NCBI GenBank assembly: GCA_016283775.1
Contig: JAEENL010000057.1
Span: 1-45,082, forward strand
Source of the DNA: Lachnospiraceae bacterium
GTDB lineage: Bacteria; Bacillota; Clostridia; Lachnospirales; Lachnospiraceae
DNA length: 45,082 nt
Direction: 5' to 3'
Shown: positions 8,129 to 17,012 of the stretch, piece by piece
Numbering within the stretch: position 1 is the first letter of the stretch
Layout: the number at the start of each line of letters is the position of its first letter
Program-made: the position numbers and the translations under genes
The notes under the pieces: model-generated
Database searches by the model: none
What the model was told of the DNA's origin: nothing
What the model saw: only the letters and a program-made list of their open reading frames with translations

Positions 8129-8977
8129 TTAAATGTTTCCCGTAAACACTGTGTCAAGCCTTTCCCTTGCGACTTCCGCGAGTCTTTTTACGGTCCCGAC
8201 CGGTGTCGCATCTCTGTCTGTCATGTGGAATCTTGGGAAAAACCTTGTGACGTGGAGCGGAATAGTCTTTTTGTATTTATCCTGCAAAGATGCCACCCAT
8301 GCGCTCAAAGCGCGCATTTCGTCTTCGCTGTCATTCTCATTTGGGATTATGAGCGTTGTGAGTTCCACATGTGCGGTACGTACCGCTCCCTCGATAAAGT
8401 GTTTTACCATGTCGAGGTCGCCGCCCGCGATCTTTTTATAAAAGCTGTCTGTAAATGCCTTGAGATCGATATTCATCGCATCTATATAGGGGCTTATCTC
8501 ATTCAGCACCTTTTCGGATGCAGTGCCGTTTGTGACAAGAACGTTCGCAAGTCCCGTTTCATGAGAGAGCTTTGCCGTATCCCGCACAAATTCGTAGCCT
8601 ATGAGCGGTTCATTGTAGGTAAAGGCGATCCCGACATTTCCCATTTGTTTTAGTTCTGCTGCTCTTTCCACAACTTCTTCGGGAGAATGATAAGGAGTCA
8701 CCTTAGCAAGTCCAAAAGCCTCGTCCGACCAGGAAATGTCACTGTTCTGGCAAAAAAGGCACCTTAAGTTGCACCCATATGACCCAATGGAAAATATCCT
8801 GCTTCCCGGCATGAACATTTTCAGCGGTTTCTTTTCCATGGGGTCCAGCGCCGCTGCCGTGATCCTCCCGTAATTTGCAGGGATCACCGTTCCGTTCTCA
8901 CATTTGCGCGCTCCGCAAAACCCGGTGAGCCCCTCCGCTATTTCACATTGTCTGAAACACACATCACATCTTGGCAT
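8129..8977 (-). CDS. AmmeMemoRadiSam system radical SAM enzyme
   Basis: 282-residue radical SAM protein. The 4Fe-4S cluster motif C69-x3-C73-x2-C76 (G-C-N-L-R-C-L-F-C-Q-N) is clear. An N-terminal cysteine set (C4, C7, C11, C21) could bind a second metal, as in PflA-like relatives of this family. A-F-T-Y-N-E-P follows the cluster as expected. The ATG at 8975-8977 is preferred over the TTG two codons earlier because AGGGA is too close to the TTG. It overlaps the rhodanese gene by 14 bases and sits 16 bases before the Memo-AMMECR1 gene, so the partners are translated together. Substrate is unknown. Confidence 0.92.
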   Translation of the reverse strand: MPRCDVCFRQCEIAEGLTGFCGARKCENGTVIPANYGRITAAALDPMEKKPLKMFMPGSRIFSIGSYGCNLRCLFCQNSDISWSDEAFGLAKVTPYHSPEEVVERAAELKQMGNVGIAFTYNEPLIGYEFVRDTAKLSHETGLANVLVTNGTASEKVLNEISPYIDAMNIDLKAFTDSFYKKIAGGDLDMVKHFIEGAVRTAHVELTTLIIPNENDSEDEMRALSAWVASLQDKYKKTIPLHVTRFFPRFHMTDRDATPVGTVKRLAEVARERLDTVFTGNI

Positions 8978-9542
8978 AGGCAATGTCCCTGTATCCCGCT
9001 TCCTCCGCGGTGAGTGCTGCTTTATAGCTCTTTAAACCTTTGCTGCATACAAAAACAATGGGTTCATAAATATCGTTTCCGATGAGGTGCGGGTTTATGA
9101 TGAGTCTTTCAAGCGGTATGTTTTCGGCGCCTTCCGCATGCCCGCGGGAAAACTCTTCTTCAGACCTCACATCGATGATGCGGGCCTTTCCCGCCTTCTT
9201 TACTTCTGATATATCTGCCTGTCTTATTTCACGGATACTTACGGAAATGGCAGGCTTACGTCTTTTTTCCGGGAAGAATATCCTCTCCTCAGCCTTTAAA
9301 AGCTCATCTTCGTCAAGTTCTTCATCGTTTCCGAACAGTCTTTCCTCTTTCGGAAGGATGATCCCTTTCAGATAGACCTGCGCGACATTCATGACGCACC
9401 GCCCGCAGTCAAAGAGATCTTTCAGCACCGCGGCGCGCATAAGGTCCTGTTCGTCCTCTTCGTTCAGGACGTTTTTTATGTATCCGTACGCTTCTTTTGC
9501 AGCCTCTTTTTTTAAAAGGACCGTTTTCGAAAAGATCTTCAT
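8964..9542 (-). CDS. Rhodanese-domain protein with N-terminal CxxC region
   Basis: 192 residues. The C-terminal half (about 100-192) is a rhodanese domain: I-I-D-V-R-S-E-E-E-F, G-H-A-E-G-A-E-N-I-P, and active loop C166-S-K-G-L-K-S, with Cys166 as likely sulfur acceptor. The N-terminal half is a helical region with C46-G-R-C49 and an acidic stretch (72-82), which I do not recognise. The ATG at 9540-9542 overlaps the alpha-galactosidase stop as ATGA, so the longer in-frame extension inside that gene is rejected. Sulfur transfer to or with the neighbouring radical SAM enzyme is an inference from position only. Confidence 0.82.
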   Translation of the reverse strand: MKIFSKTVLLKKEAAKEAYGYIKNVLNEEDEQDLMRAAVLKDLFDCGRCVMNVAQVYLKGIILPKEERLFGNDEELDEDELLKAEERIFFPEKRRKPAISVSIREIRQADISEVKKAGKARIIDVRSEEEFSRGHAEGAENIPLERLIINPHLIGNDIYEPIVFVCSKGLKSYKAALTAEEAGYRDIAYAKM

Positions 9543-11338
9543 TTTCCCCATACCCTTATGGTCAGCTGGTCGTGAGGCTCTAATCTTCCGGTCTTGAGTA
9601 CCCTGGCTGTGCTCTTTTTCACTTCGCCTGTCCAAAGATCCTTTATCTCATAACAGGAAGCCTTTAAAAGCCCGGACAGATCTGCTTTTCCTTCAAAGGC
9701 CTTTACGATGTTTGAAAGAGACATCTCAAGTCCTGCGGTCTTTACATGATCGCTCACATTTATAAAGCTTACAGCCACACTGCCGTCAGAAAGAGGTTTT
9801 GCAAGGATGTCCACTCTGTTGTTGTTCGTAACGTATTCCTTGTTGAAGTCCTTTTCAAGAAGGCTGCAGTAGATACGTTTTGCCTGTATCCCGAGAGTAT
9901 CCTGGTTGAGCGCGATGATCTCTTTGTTTGCGATGATATCATATATCTCGTCGCCTTTCTGAACACGGCGAAGGTCAAGCCCGAGCATAAGCGGAGAATT
10001 CATCATGCACCACATGGTCATGTGCGTCCTGTATTGTACGGTGTCCAGGCCGCCCATTCCGATGACCATCATGTCGGGATCGTTCCATCCCTTGTCGAGT
10101 CCCGAAAACTCATCCATTACCACAGCCTTGTTGTACTGACTTGTCACCGCGGGTGTATAGCCGTCCGTCCAGGAGGTAAATCCGGGGTCTCCGTCAGAAC
10201 CTACATGGAATGAGATATCGTTAAGGATCCTCCAGGAATCCCCGACCTTTTTTGCCCAGTTCTGCGGCTGAGTCTTTCCCCATTCGCAGAGAGAATAGAT
10301 GATATCGTGCTCAGGATCGGCTTCATTAAGCCCCTCAAGGAGCTTTGCGTAGGAATAGAGCGTGTTTTCCTGCCTTCTGTGGTTCATGAGGCGTATCTTG
10401 TATTTTCCCTTTTCAAAAGAGAATTCAAGCTCTCCTCCCGTAAACTCACCGTCAAACAGATATATCACGTCACTCGTTTCGTCGTCCCTTACCGCGGCTA
10501 TCTGAAGCCAGCTTCCACGGCCTTCTTCCTGCCCCGATATACAGTCGAACGAAAAACTGTAACGGCCCTCATCGATGTCAAGCAAAAAGCAGACCTCGCC
10601 GCTCTCCGGCCTCACGGGAGTCCGCATGGGGCCTGTGCCGTCAAAGGTACCTATATGTGTGAAATATACCTTGCCTTCGATCTCTTCCGTGCAGACGCCT
10701 TCTCCCGCCGTAAACATATCACGGCCCGCCGTGAACACTTTTTCGTATGGCTTGCCGCTGTCATCCGCGATCTTTGAGACCTTGACGGAAGCAATGGCGG
10801 GAGCAAATACATACTTTGCGTTCGCCGCTTCGGAAAACGTGGCATTGTCCCAAAGGTAATAGCAGTTGTCGACCTTAAGAAAATCAACGCCCCACTCGGT
10901 GTAGCTCTTTGCGTCTTCCGCTTCATGGCCGCAGGTTCCTACATATGCGCCTGCGCAGAGGCGTGTTCCTATATCGTTGTACATGCCGAATTTGAAGCCT
11001 TTTTTATGGAGATGGTCGGAAAGAGCCCTGAATCCCGAAGGAAACTTGGTCTCTTCGTTCGAAAGCTTTCCGTCCACACGTTCCGGCTTGTAACAGCCGT
11101 CATCAAGCACGATGTACCTGTAGCCAAGCTTATCGAGACCGAGCTCGATCATCTTGTCCGCGATCTCTTTTGTGAGTGCCTCTGTGTTGCCGCTCCCGAA
11201 CGCATTCCAGCTGTTCCAGCCCATTGCCGGAAGATGTCCCTTTTTCTTTCCGTGCAGAACCTTTCCGTTGTCAAAAGAGTCGTATTTATACTCAATATCA
11301 TCGATAACCTCAGGACTTGTCACACTACAGTTTTTCAT
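9539..11338 (-). CDS. GH27 alpha-galactosidase with inserted beta domain
   Basis: Glycoside hydrolase family 27 enzyme expected to remove terminal alpha-linked galactose. The (beta/alpha)8 barrel begins with M-G-W-N-S-W-N-A-F (39-47). The nucleophile is D157 in F-L-K-V-D-N-C-Y, and the acid/base is probably D374 in W-R-I-L-N-D-I. The conserved G-W-N-D-P-D-M-M lies at 417-424, and a C-terminal beta domain follows (about 500-599). Nucleophile and acid/base are 217 residues apart, against about 60 in standard members, because of an insertion around 165-335 that looks beta-rich. No signal peptide is visible, so it is probably intracellular. GGAGGAG precedes the ATG. It follows the esterase gene by 21 bases. 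Confidence 0.9.
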   Translation of the reverse strand: MKNCSVTSPEVIDDIEYKYDSFDNGKVLHGKKKGHLPAMGWNSWNAFGSGNTEALTKEIADKMIELGLDKLGYRYIVLDDGCYKPERVDGKLSNEETKFPSGFRALSDHLHKKGFKFGMYNDIGTRLCAGAYVGTCGHEAEDAKSYTEWGVDFLKVDNCYYLWDNATFSEAANAKYVFAPAIASVKVSKIADDSGKPYEKVFTAGRDMFTAGEGVCTEEIEGKVYFTHIGTFDGTGPMRTPVRPESGEVCFLLDIDEGRYSFSFDCISGQEEGRGSWLQIAAVRDDETSDVIYLFDGEFTGGELEFSFEKGKYKIRLMNHRRQENTLYSYAKLLEGLNEADPEHDIIYSLCEWGKTQPQNWAKKVGDSWRILNDISFHVGSDGDPGFTSWTDGYTPAVTSQYNKAVVMDEFSGLDKGWNDPDMMVIGMGGLDTVQYRTHMTMWCMMNSPLMLGLDLRRVQKGDEIYDIIANKEIIALNQDTLGIQAKRIYCSLLEKDFNKEYVTNNNRVDILAKPLSDGSVAVSFINVSDHVKTAGLEMSLSNIVKAFEGKADLSGLLKASCYEIKDLWTGEVKKSTARVLKTGRLEPHDQLTIRVWGK

Positions 11339-11359
11339 TTTCTCCTCCGTTTATGAACG

Positions 11360-13180
11360 TTATTCGGCATCTTTTCTGCCTTCCGACAGGCTGAACCCCT
11401 GCAACTTGTCAAGTATCGCAAAGAGCTCGTGTTTCTTTTCTTTTATCATCGAGAAATTCTCACCGAATTCCATCACATCCTCGGAATACAGGTTCTGTTC
11501 CCATTCGGGAAGCCCGTCGCCGTTGGGATTTCCGGTCTTTGCAAAGTTGACGAAATAAGAAAGCATCGCTTTACTTAATTCCCTGTCATATGAATCGTAT
11601 AGTTTTGACTTTGCGGGAATGTTCCCGTATAGGTAGACTTCTTCGCCGCTGTGCCATGGTCCGAGTCTTCCGTTGTCCTTTGTGAACCAGTACTGATAAA
11701 CAGGCACCGAATTCTCGGCTTCCAGGCGGTTCAGGCAGTAATGAGGATAATCAAAGAAGATCGCGCCCCAGATCTCGCTCCAGTATTTCTTTGCTTCGGC
11801 ATCGGTCGACGCAGGATAAAGTTCAAGCACCTTGTCGGTGTAGGCGCCAAAATACGCTCTTACCAGTTCCTTGTAATCCTTCATCGAAGCGCCGCCGAAT
11901 ATCAGGAAAGCATCCGCTTCGTCTCTGTTGTATCCGTGTAAGAGTTCCTTTTCGTTGAACTCTCCGGCAAGGTAACTCTCATACGGTGTTTTTGTAAGGA
12001 CATATCCGTCCACGGTGATATGGTGCTGTGTTTCCGCCTCGCCGACCAGCTCTTTTGCGCTTAATTTTCTTAAGTCCGAAACAGTCTCACAGCCGTATCT
12101 CTTTTTTAAGGAACTGCCGCTTTTCAGTGCTTCGCTCATAAGCCTGAAGGAATGTGTGGGGCTTACCGGCGCTACTGTGGAGCTTTCGAGTACCGCCCTC
12201 ACAAACAGTCCCTTTGCGAGAGGAGACACGCAGAGTGCGCTTACGGAAGCCGATCCTGCCGATTCACCGGCAAGAGTCACATTGTCGGGATCTCCTCCGA
12301 AGGCCTCGATATTGTCCTGCACCCAGCGGAGCGCTTTTATCTGGTCCAAAAGGCCATAATTTCCCGTGGTACCGTGCGATGATTCCGCTGCAAGCTCGCT
12401 GTCCGCAAAAAAGCCGAAAACGCCGAGCCTGTAGCCCATGTTTACAACAATAACGCCCTCACGTGCAAGGCCTTCCCCGCTGTAATCCTCATACCACGGC
12501 TGCCCGGTCTTAAGAGATCCGCCGTGCACATAGACCACAACAGACAGACCGCCGGTGTCTCCCGCAGGCTTCCAGATATTCAGATACAGTGAATCCTCGC
12601 TCACAGGCGCGATGTAATTATCTTTAAACGAGATCTTGTAATCATGATAACCTATGATCTGAGCAAGAGAATCATAGATCGGCAGATTTGTGGGCTGCAT
12701 GCTCATCGGAGCAAAATGATCGCAAAGAAGCACGCCGTCCCAGTTGTCCGGATCTTGCGGTTCTTTCCAGCGAAGCTCCCCGACAGGCGGCTTTGCGTAA
12801 GGTATCCCGGCATAGATCTCTATCTTGCCGTCTTTGCTCAAAACGCCCTGAACGTCGCCGTTCTGCACTCTCACAACATCAGTCTTCACGGGGTTTTTAT
12901 ATGTCACCGCCGAAACAGAGCGCACAGGCGGCCAAGTAACAAACAAAATAAGTGCAAATACACCGAACCAGACAGGCCAGATGAGAAGCTTAAGCAAAAC
13001 ATGCCTCTGCTTCAAAAGGAACACATAGTCACAGATTACCAGCACGCCCAACACCAGCGTCAAAATGAATCCCGCAACGGTGTTTTTGTTCAGTTCAAGC
13101 ACCGCAAGCATCAAAAGCAGTATGATAGAAAAAACGATATAAAAAGCAACGCCTTTCTTCCGGTTCTCTGTTTTTTTCAT
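11360..13180 (-). CDS. Membrane-anchored type B carboxylesterase
   Basis: 606 residues. Three N-terminal hydrophobic segments (about 11-30, 34-56, 62-82) precede a carboxylesterase/lipase (COesterase) domain. Visible hallmarks are I-P-Y-A-K-P-P-V-G-x-L-R-W, E-D-S-L-Y-L-N-I-W, oxyanion segment V-H-G-G, nucleophile S307 in G-E-S-A-G-S, and a late G-P-W-H-S-G-E carrying the catalytic His. It probably hydrolyses esters, with the catalytic domain likely outside the membrane. The start is the ATG at 13178-13180, eight bases after GGGAG; the longer frame begins inside the promoter -10. It leads the operon with alpha-galactosidase, so removal of acyl groups from a glycan is possible but unproven. Confidence 0.88.
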   Translation of the reverse strand: MKKTENRKKGVAFYIVFSIILLLMLAVLELNKNTVAGFILTLVLGVLVICDYVFLLKQRHVLLKLLIWPVWFGVFALILFVTWPPVRSVSAVTYKNPVKTDVVRVQNGDVQGVLSKDGKIEIYAGIPYAKPPVGELRWKEPQDPDNWDGVLLCDHFAPMSMQPTNLPIYDSLAQIIGYHDYKISFKDNYIAPVSEDSLYLNIWKPAGDTGGLSVVVYVHGGSLKTGQPWYEDYSGEGLAREGVIVVNMGYRLGVFGFFADSELAAESSHGTTGNYGLLDQIKALRWVQDNIEAFGGDPDNVTLAGESAGSASVSALCVSPLAKGLFVRAVLESSTVAPVSPTHSFRLMSEALKSGSSLKKRYGCETVSDLRKLSAKELVGEAETQHHITVDGYVLTKTPYESYLAGEFNEKELLHGYNRDEADAFLIFGGASMKDYKELVRAYFGAYTDKVLELYPASTDAEAKKYWSEIWGAIFFDYPHYCLNRLEAENSVPVYQYWFTKDNGRLGPWHSGEEVYLYGNIPAKSKLYDSYDRELSKAMLSYFVNFAKTGNPNGDGLPEWEQNLYSEDVMEFGENFSMIKEKKHELFAILDKLQGFSLSEGRKDAE

Positions 13181-13233
13181 GTTCAAGTCTCCCAAGTCAG
13201 AAAAAAAACAAGTGTATATGCTACGTAATCTAT

Positions 13234-13262
13234 ACTTTACCACTATCGCCGGGTTTATTCAA
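13234..13262 (-). promoter_or_regulatory. Promoter of the esterase-alpha-galactosidase-prmA operon
   Basis: On the minus strand: TTGAAT (13257-13262), a 17-nt spacer and TAAAGT (13234-13239). It lies between the ispD terminator and the esterase start. Confidence 0.5.
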
Positions 13263-13279
13263 CAAAAGGACATACAAAA

Positions 13280-13301
13280 AAGGACACATCGCTGTGTCCT
13301 T
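13280..13301 (-). terminator. Rho-independent terminator after ispD
   Basis: Minus-strand stem AAGGACACA / TGTGTCCTT with a 4-nt loop, followed directly by a T run (13275-13280). It ends the tex-to-ispD operon. Confidence 0.9.
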
Positions 13302-13318
13302 AACTTTGGTGTATCAAT

Positions 13319-13993
13319 TTACTTATTTAGGATTGCGGCTATCCTTTCCGCGTCTTCTTTGGTGGTAAACTTAATATTATCCCTGCTCCCCTGCAGCATG
13401 TAAACATCTGTACCTGCATATTTTCTAAACGTCATCGCGTCGTCCGTAAGGCTTTCATCATGCGCCGCAATGGCTTTCTCGTATGCGTTTAGGATCAAGT
13501 CGTACTTAAAGCACTGAGGAGTCTGCGCCGCCCATAAAAGGCTGCGTTCGGGTGTAGACACTATCCTGCCGTTTTCGTCGGTAAGATGTATGGTGTCTGT
13601 TACGGGCACGCCCACCACGCAGGCGCCCACCTTTTTTACATATTCTGCGGCCTTGTTTATCACGTCCGGCTCTATGCAGGGTCTAGCCCCGTCATGTATC
13701 AGCACATAGTCGCTTTTTAAAGCTCTGAGCCCGCTGAGGACCGACTCCGGACGGCTTGCGCCGCCTGTGACAACCGTGCGGCACTTTTTTATCCCGCTTT
13801 TTCCGATGAGTCTTTTAAGGCTTTCTTCATCGCCCGCAGGGCAGACGAGCACGATATCGTCGACAACGCTCTTTTCAAAAGCATGGAGCGTCCATTCTAT
13901 CACAGTGCGTCCGTTTATCTCGATATACTGCTTTTTAGTGTCTCCGCCGACACGTGTACCTTTTCCGCCCGCAAGAACAACGGCACTTACCAT
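13319..13993 (-). CDS. ispD: 2-C-methyl-D-erythritol 4-phosphate cytidylyltransferase
   Basis: Third step of the MEP isoprenoid pathway: joins CTP and methylerythritol phosphate to give CDP-ME. 224 residues, normal for IspD. Nucleotide-binding motif L-A-G-G-K-G-T-R, the segment K-K-Q-Y, H-D-G-A-R-P, P-V-x-D-T-I and R-S-L-L-W-A-A-Q-T-P-Q-C-F are all present. The ATG at 13991-13993 lies five bases after AAAGGTG. The TTG six codons upstream is rejected because it precedes that site. It is the last gene of the t6A-linked operon, with its own strong terminator. Confidence 0.95.
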   Translation of the reverse strand: MVSAVVLAGGKGTRVGGDTKKQYIEINGRTVIEWTLHAFEKSVVDDIVLVCPAGDEESLKRLIGKSGIKKCRTVVTGGASRPESVLSGLRALKSDYVLIHDGARPCIEPDVINKAAEYVKKVGACVVGVPVTDTIHLTDENGRIVSTPERSLLWAAQTPQCFKYDLILNAYEKAIAAHDESLTDDAMTFRKYAGTDVYMLQGSRDNIKFTTKEDAERIAAILNK

Positions 13994-13997
13994 CTTG

Positions 13998-15026
13998 TCA
14001 CCTTTCCCCAAGTTTAAGGTTTGGCACAGCGTTGAGCGACAGGCCGCTCCTCACGCCGTTCATGTATTCATAATAGGCCGCGGCGCCGATCATCGCGGCA
14101 TTGTCCGTGCAGAATATGGGTGAAGGATAGATAAGCTCTATCTTTCTCTTTTCGCATGCGGCTTTCATCCCCGCTCTTAATGCGGAATTTGATGCAACGC
14201 CTCCAGCAAGCGCAACGGTCTTGAAACCGTATTCCTTTGCGGCGCGGATCGTTCTGTCAACAAGGACATCCACGACCGCAGCCTGGAAGGATGCGGCCAC
14301 ATCCGCCTGTACAATGGGCTCGTTCTTCATTTCCGCCTGATTGAGATAGTTCAGCACTGCGGATTTCAATCCGGAAAAGCTGAAATCATATGGGAATTCG
14401 TCGACTTTTGCTCTCGGAAAATCTATCGCTTTGGGATTTCCTTCTTTTGCGACCTTGTCGATCTTTGGGCCTCCGGGATAGCCGAGTCCTATTGCCCTCG
14501 CCACCTTGTCGTAGGCCTCTCCCGCAGCGTCATCATGCGTTTTTCCGAGTATCTCGTATTTTCCGTAATCCTTAACTATCACAAGATGTGTATGTCCGCC
14601 GGAGACAATCAGACAGAGAAAAGGGGGCTTAAGATCGGGATGCTCAAGGAAATTTGCGGAAACATGACCCTCGATGTGGTGCACTCCCACAAGCGGCAGG
14701 CCTGCGGCATATGCCATTGCCTTTGCTTCGGCAACGCCCACGAGAAGCGCTCCGACAAGTCCCGGGCCGTAAGTCACCGCGACCGCGTCGCATTCGCGAA
14801 GCTCCATACCGGCATCGCTCAAAGCCTTTTCTATCACTATATTTATCTTTTCTATGTGCTTTCTTGATGCTATCTCCGGCACCACGCCGCCATAGAGCGT
14901 GTGCAGGTCGATCTGCGAATAGATCACGTTTGACAGCACCTCACGGCCGTTCTTTACCACCGCGGCGGCAGTCTCATCGCACGATGATTCTATCGCAAGT
15001 ATCTTTACATCTTTATCGTCACTCAT
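13998..15026 (-). CDS. tsaD: tRNA threonylcarbamoyladenosine transferase TsaD
   Basis: Catalytic subunit that transfers the threonylcarbamoyl group to A37 of ANN-decoding tRNAs, forming t6A. 342 residues. Characteristic blocks: [20 protein letters not shown]-x-H, metal-binding H117 and H121 in H-H-I-E-G-H, and S-G-G-H-T-H. The start is ATG 15024-15026; GGAG lies nine bases upstream, at the end of the preceding gene. Partners TsaB and TsaE are encoded upstream in the same operon. TsaC is not in the window. Confidence 0.97.
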   Translation of the reverse strand: MSDDKDVKILAIESSCDETAAAVVKNGREVLSNVIYSQIDLHTLYGGVVPEIASRKHIEKINIVIEKALSDAGMELRECDAVAVTYGPGLVGALLVGVAEAKAMAYAAGLPLVGVHHIEGHVSANFLEHPDLKPPFLCLIVSGGHTHLVIVKDYGKYEILGKTHDDAAGEAYDKVARAIGLGYPGGPKIDKVAKEGNPKAIDFPRAKVDEFPYDFSFSGLKSAVLNYLNQAEMKNEPIVQADVAASFQAAVVDVLVDRTIRAAKEYGFKTVALAGGVASNSALRAGMKAACEKRKIELIYPSPIFCTDNAAMIGAAAYYEYMNGVRSGLSLNAVPNLKLGER

Positions 15027-15030
15027 TCGA

Positions 15031-15621
15031 TCAATCTCCGATATCGACAGGGGTCGTTGCTTCCCAGCCGAGTATTTTCCACTTTCCTGTATCTTTTTCG
15101 AGTCTAAGCAGAAATTTTTCGTAAGTATATTCAAAACCGTTCGGCGTGCTGCTCATAAAGTAACCGATGATGGAGGAATATTCCGTGCCGTCTTCCGCGG
15201 TCCATTTTACGGCGTCACTCTGTTTCTGCACCTTGTACAGAGTCATGGATTTCTTTGCGTTCTTAAACGCGGTCACCTCATCGTAATAGGCCATTTTCTG
15301 GGTATCGTAGGGGTTTACCGAAAGCAGCTCGTCGTCAAAAAGCTGGCGCATCTTTTTCAGGACGTATCCGAAGTCGGCTTCAGTCATGCTCTCGCTGTAG
15401 CAGGCCTTGTTGATCCTTAAGTATAGGCGCACGACCTCGCGCACGGAAGAAGGATAGAACCTGTCAAGATCCTTTTCCAGGATGGCACCCGTTTCCGTAC
15501 TGCTCTTTTTTGCCGAAAAAACATTGTCGCGCTCTTTGTTGTTGATGACAAAGAAAACGATCCAGATTGCTATACCGATCAGGATAAGTGCTCCGACAGC
15601 CGGTCCGAGATACTTTTTCAT
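15031..15621 (-). CDS. Small single-pass membrane protein of unknown function (DUF6715-like)
   Basis: 196 residues with one N-terminal transmembrane helix (about 6-28) and a soluble, presumably extracellular domain rich in charged and aromatic residues. Visible segments include [13 protein letters not shown] and G-K-W-K-I-L-G-W-E near the end. I recall similar proteins in Lachnospiraceae under DUF6715, but that assignment is from memory. AAAGGAGG seven bases upstream of the ATG fixes the start. Its position between rnz and tsaD, with a four-base gap to tsaD, places it in the t6A operon, but a link to tRNA modification is not shown. Confidence 0.75.
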   Translation of the reverse strand: MKKYLGPAVGALILIGIAIWIVFFVINNKERDNVFSAKKSSTETGAILEKDLDRFYPSSVREVVRLYLRINKACYSESMTEADFGYVLKKMRQLFDDELLSVNPYDTQKMAYYDEVTAFKNAKKSMTLYKVQKQSDAVKWTAEDGTEYSSIIGYFMSSTPNGFEYTYEKFLLRLEKDTGKWKILGWEATTPVDIGD

Positions 15622-15649
15622 GAACGCCTCCTTTTGCGAAAGCCTTACG

Positions 15650-16570
15650 TTAATCCGCCCCGTCTTCCTCAAATCTCAGTGAAACGCTCTGTCCGTCCTT
15701 TGCGCACACAGTATTCGGGAATATCTTTGTGACAAGGGGAAGATAGTCCTTTGGTCTGTTAAGCGACGGGCTGTAATGTGTGAGCCAAAGTTCCTTAACT
15801 TCGGCTTTTGCCGCGAGTTCCGCGGCTTCCGTCATCATCATGTGTTTCTTCTGTACCGCGTCCTTTTTCTTTTCCGGATCGCCGTACATACCTTCACATA
15901 TAAATATATCGGCATTTTTTGCGTTTTCCGCAATCCTGTCCGTCGGACGTGTATCGGTGCAATATGTGACCTTAAGGCCTTTTCTCGCAGGTCCGAGCAC
16001 CATTTCCGGAGTGTAAGTCACTCCGTTTTCGGTGATGATATCGCCTTTCTGGAGCCTGCTCCAGAGTTTCAGCGGTATCTCCTGCGCCTTTGCGCGCTCC
16101 GCGTCAAATCTTCCCGCACGCTTTATGTCTATCGAATACGCATAGCAGACGACGTTGTGGTTCACCTTGAATGCCGTTATCTCAAAGCCGCAGAGAGAAA
16201 AATGCTCCTCTGCGCCGGAAAGCTCTTCGAATTCCAATTCAAAAGGGAGTTCCGGAGCGATGATCCTTAAAGCCGATACCACCTTTTCAAGTCCTTTGGG
16301 GCCGATGACCTTTACAGGCTCTGTCCTGTCGGCATTTCCCATGGAGAGAAGAAGTCCGGGAAGACCGCTGATGTGATCACCGTGAAAATGTGTGAAAAGG
16401 ATCACATCGATGTCGTGAAAACTGAGTCCCGCTTCGCGTACCGCAACCTGAGTGCCTTCTCCGGAGTCTATCAATATGCACTTTCCGTTGTAGCGCACCA
16501 TGAGCGCCGTGAGCCACCTTTTGGGAAGCGGCATCATCCCGCCGGTGCCCAGAAGACAAATATCAAGCAT
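15650..16570 (-). CDS. rnz: Ribonuclease Z
   Basis: Zinc-dependent metallo-beta-lactamase-fold endonuclease that cuts the 3' trailer from pre-tRNAs. 306 residues, the size of the short RNase Z form. The metal motif H61-F-H63-G-D65-H66 follows D-S-G-E-G-T-Q, and later ligands appear in F-K-V-N-H, Y-C-T-D-T-R and W-L-T-H-Y-S-P-S. The first codons overlap the 3' end of rimI by eight bases, indicating translational coupling. Its place inside the t6A operon groups tRNA maturation steps together. Confidence 0.93.
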   Translation of the reverse strand: MLDICLLGTGGMMPLPKRWLTALMVRYNGKCILIDSGEGTQVAVREAGLSFHDIDVILFTHFHGDHISGLPGLLLSMGNADRTEPVKVIGPKGLEKVVSALRIIAPELPFELEFEELSGAEEHFSLCGFEITAFKVNHNVVCYAYSIDIKRAGRFDAERAKAQEIPLKLWSRLQKGDIITENGVTYTPEMVLGPARKGLKVTYCTDTRPTDRIAENAKNADIFICEGMYGDPEKKKDAVQKKHMMMTEAAELAAKAEVKELWLTHYSPSLNRPKDYLPLVTKIFPNTVCAKDGQSVSLRFEEDGAD

Positions 16571-17012
16571 TTATATTATACCTCATTACAAGAGCGTCCT
16601 CATGCGGAAGCTCATAAAAACCTTTTCTTCTTCCGTTCTCAAAAAACCCGAGTTTTTTGTAGAGTGCCTGCGCAGCGGCATTGGATTCCCTTACCTCAAG
16701 GTACATGGTGGAGACTCCGAGTTTCTTTGCGATGTCGACGACGGACCTCATCATGGAATAGCCGAGTCCATGCTTTCTCGCGTCAGGTCTTATACAGACA
16801 TTTGCGATCTCCGCTTCATCAAGAACATGATAAAAACAGCAATATCCGAGAATGTCCTTTTCATCGTTGTCATCCGTTGCGACGACAAGGACATAGTTGT
16901 CCTGCATAAGGGAGCCCTCAAAAGAATCCCTGCTCCACGGGACAGAAAAACACTCCTTTTCAATTGCCGAGACGATATCCAGATCGTCAATCGTCATGTT
17001 TCGAAGCTTCAT
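16563..17012 (-). CDS. rimI: Ribosomal protein S18-alanine N-acetyltransferase
   Basis: GNAT acetyltransferase of 149 residues. In this gene context (between tsaB and tsaD) it is the RimI type, acetylating the N-terminal alanine of ribosomal protein S18. Family marks: W-S-R-D-S-F near the N-terminus, acetyl-CoA loop R-K-H-G-L-G-Y-S-M-M, L-E-V-R-E-S-N-A-A-A-Q-A-L-Y-K-K-L-G-F and G-R-R-K-G-F-Y. It overlaps tsaB at its 5' side and rnz at its 3' side. Confidence 0.92.
   Translation of the reverse strand: MKLRNMTIDDLDIVSAIEKECFSVPWSRDSFEGSLMQDNYVLVVATDDNDEKDILGYCCFYHVLDEAEIANVCIRPDARKHGLGYSMMRSVVDIAKKLGVSTMYLEVRESNAAAQALYKKLGFFENGRRKGFYELPHEDALVMRYNINA

Noticed and set aside
15027-15134. 36-residue N-terminal extension of TsaD
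   Set aside because: It lies inside the upstream gene and TsaD normally begins near A-I-E-S-S-C-D-E-T.
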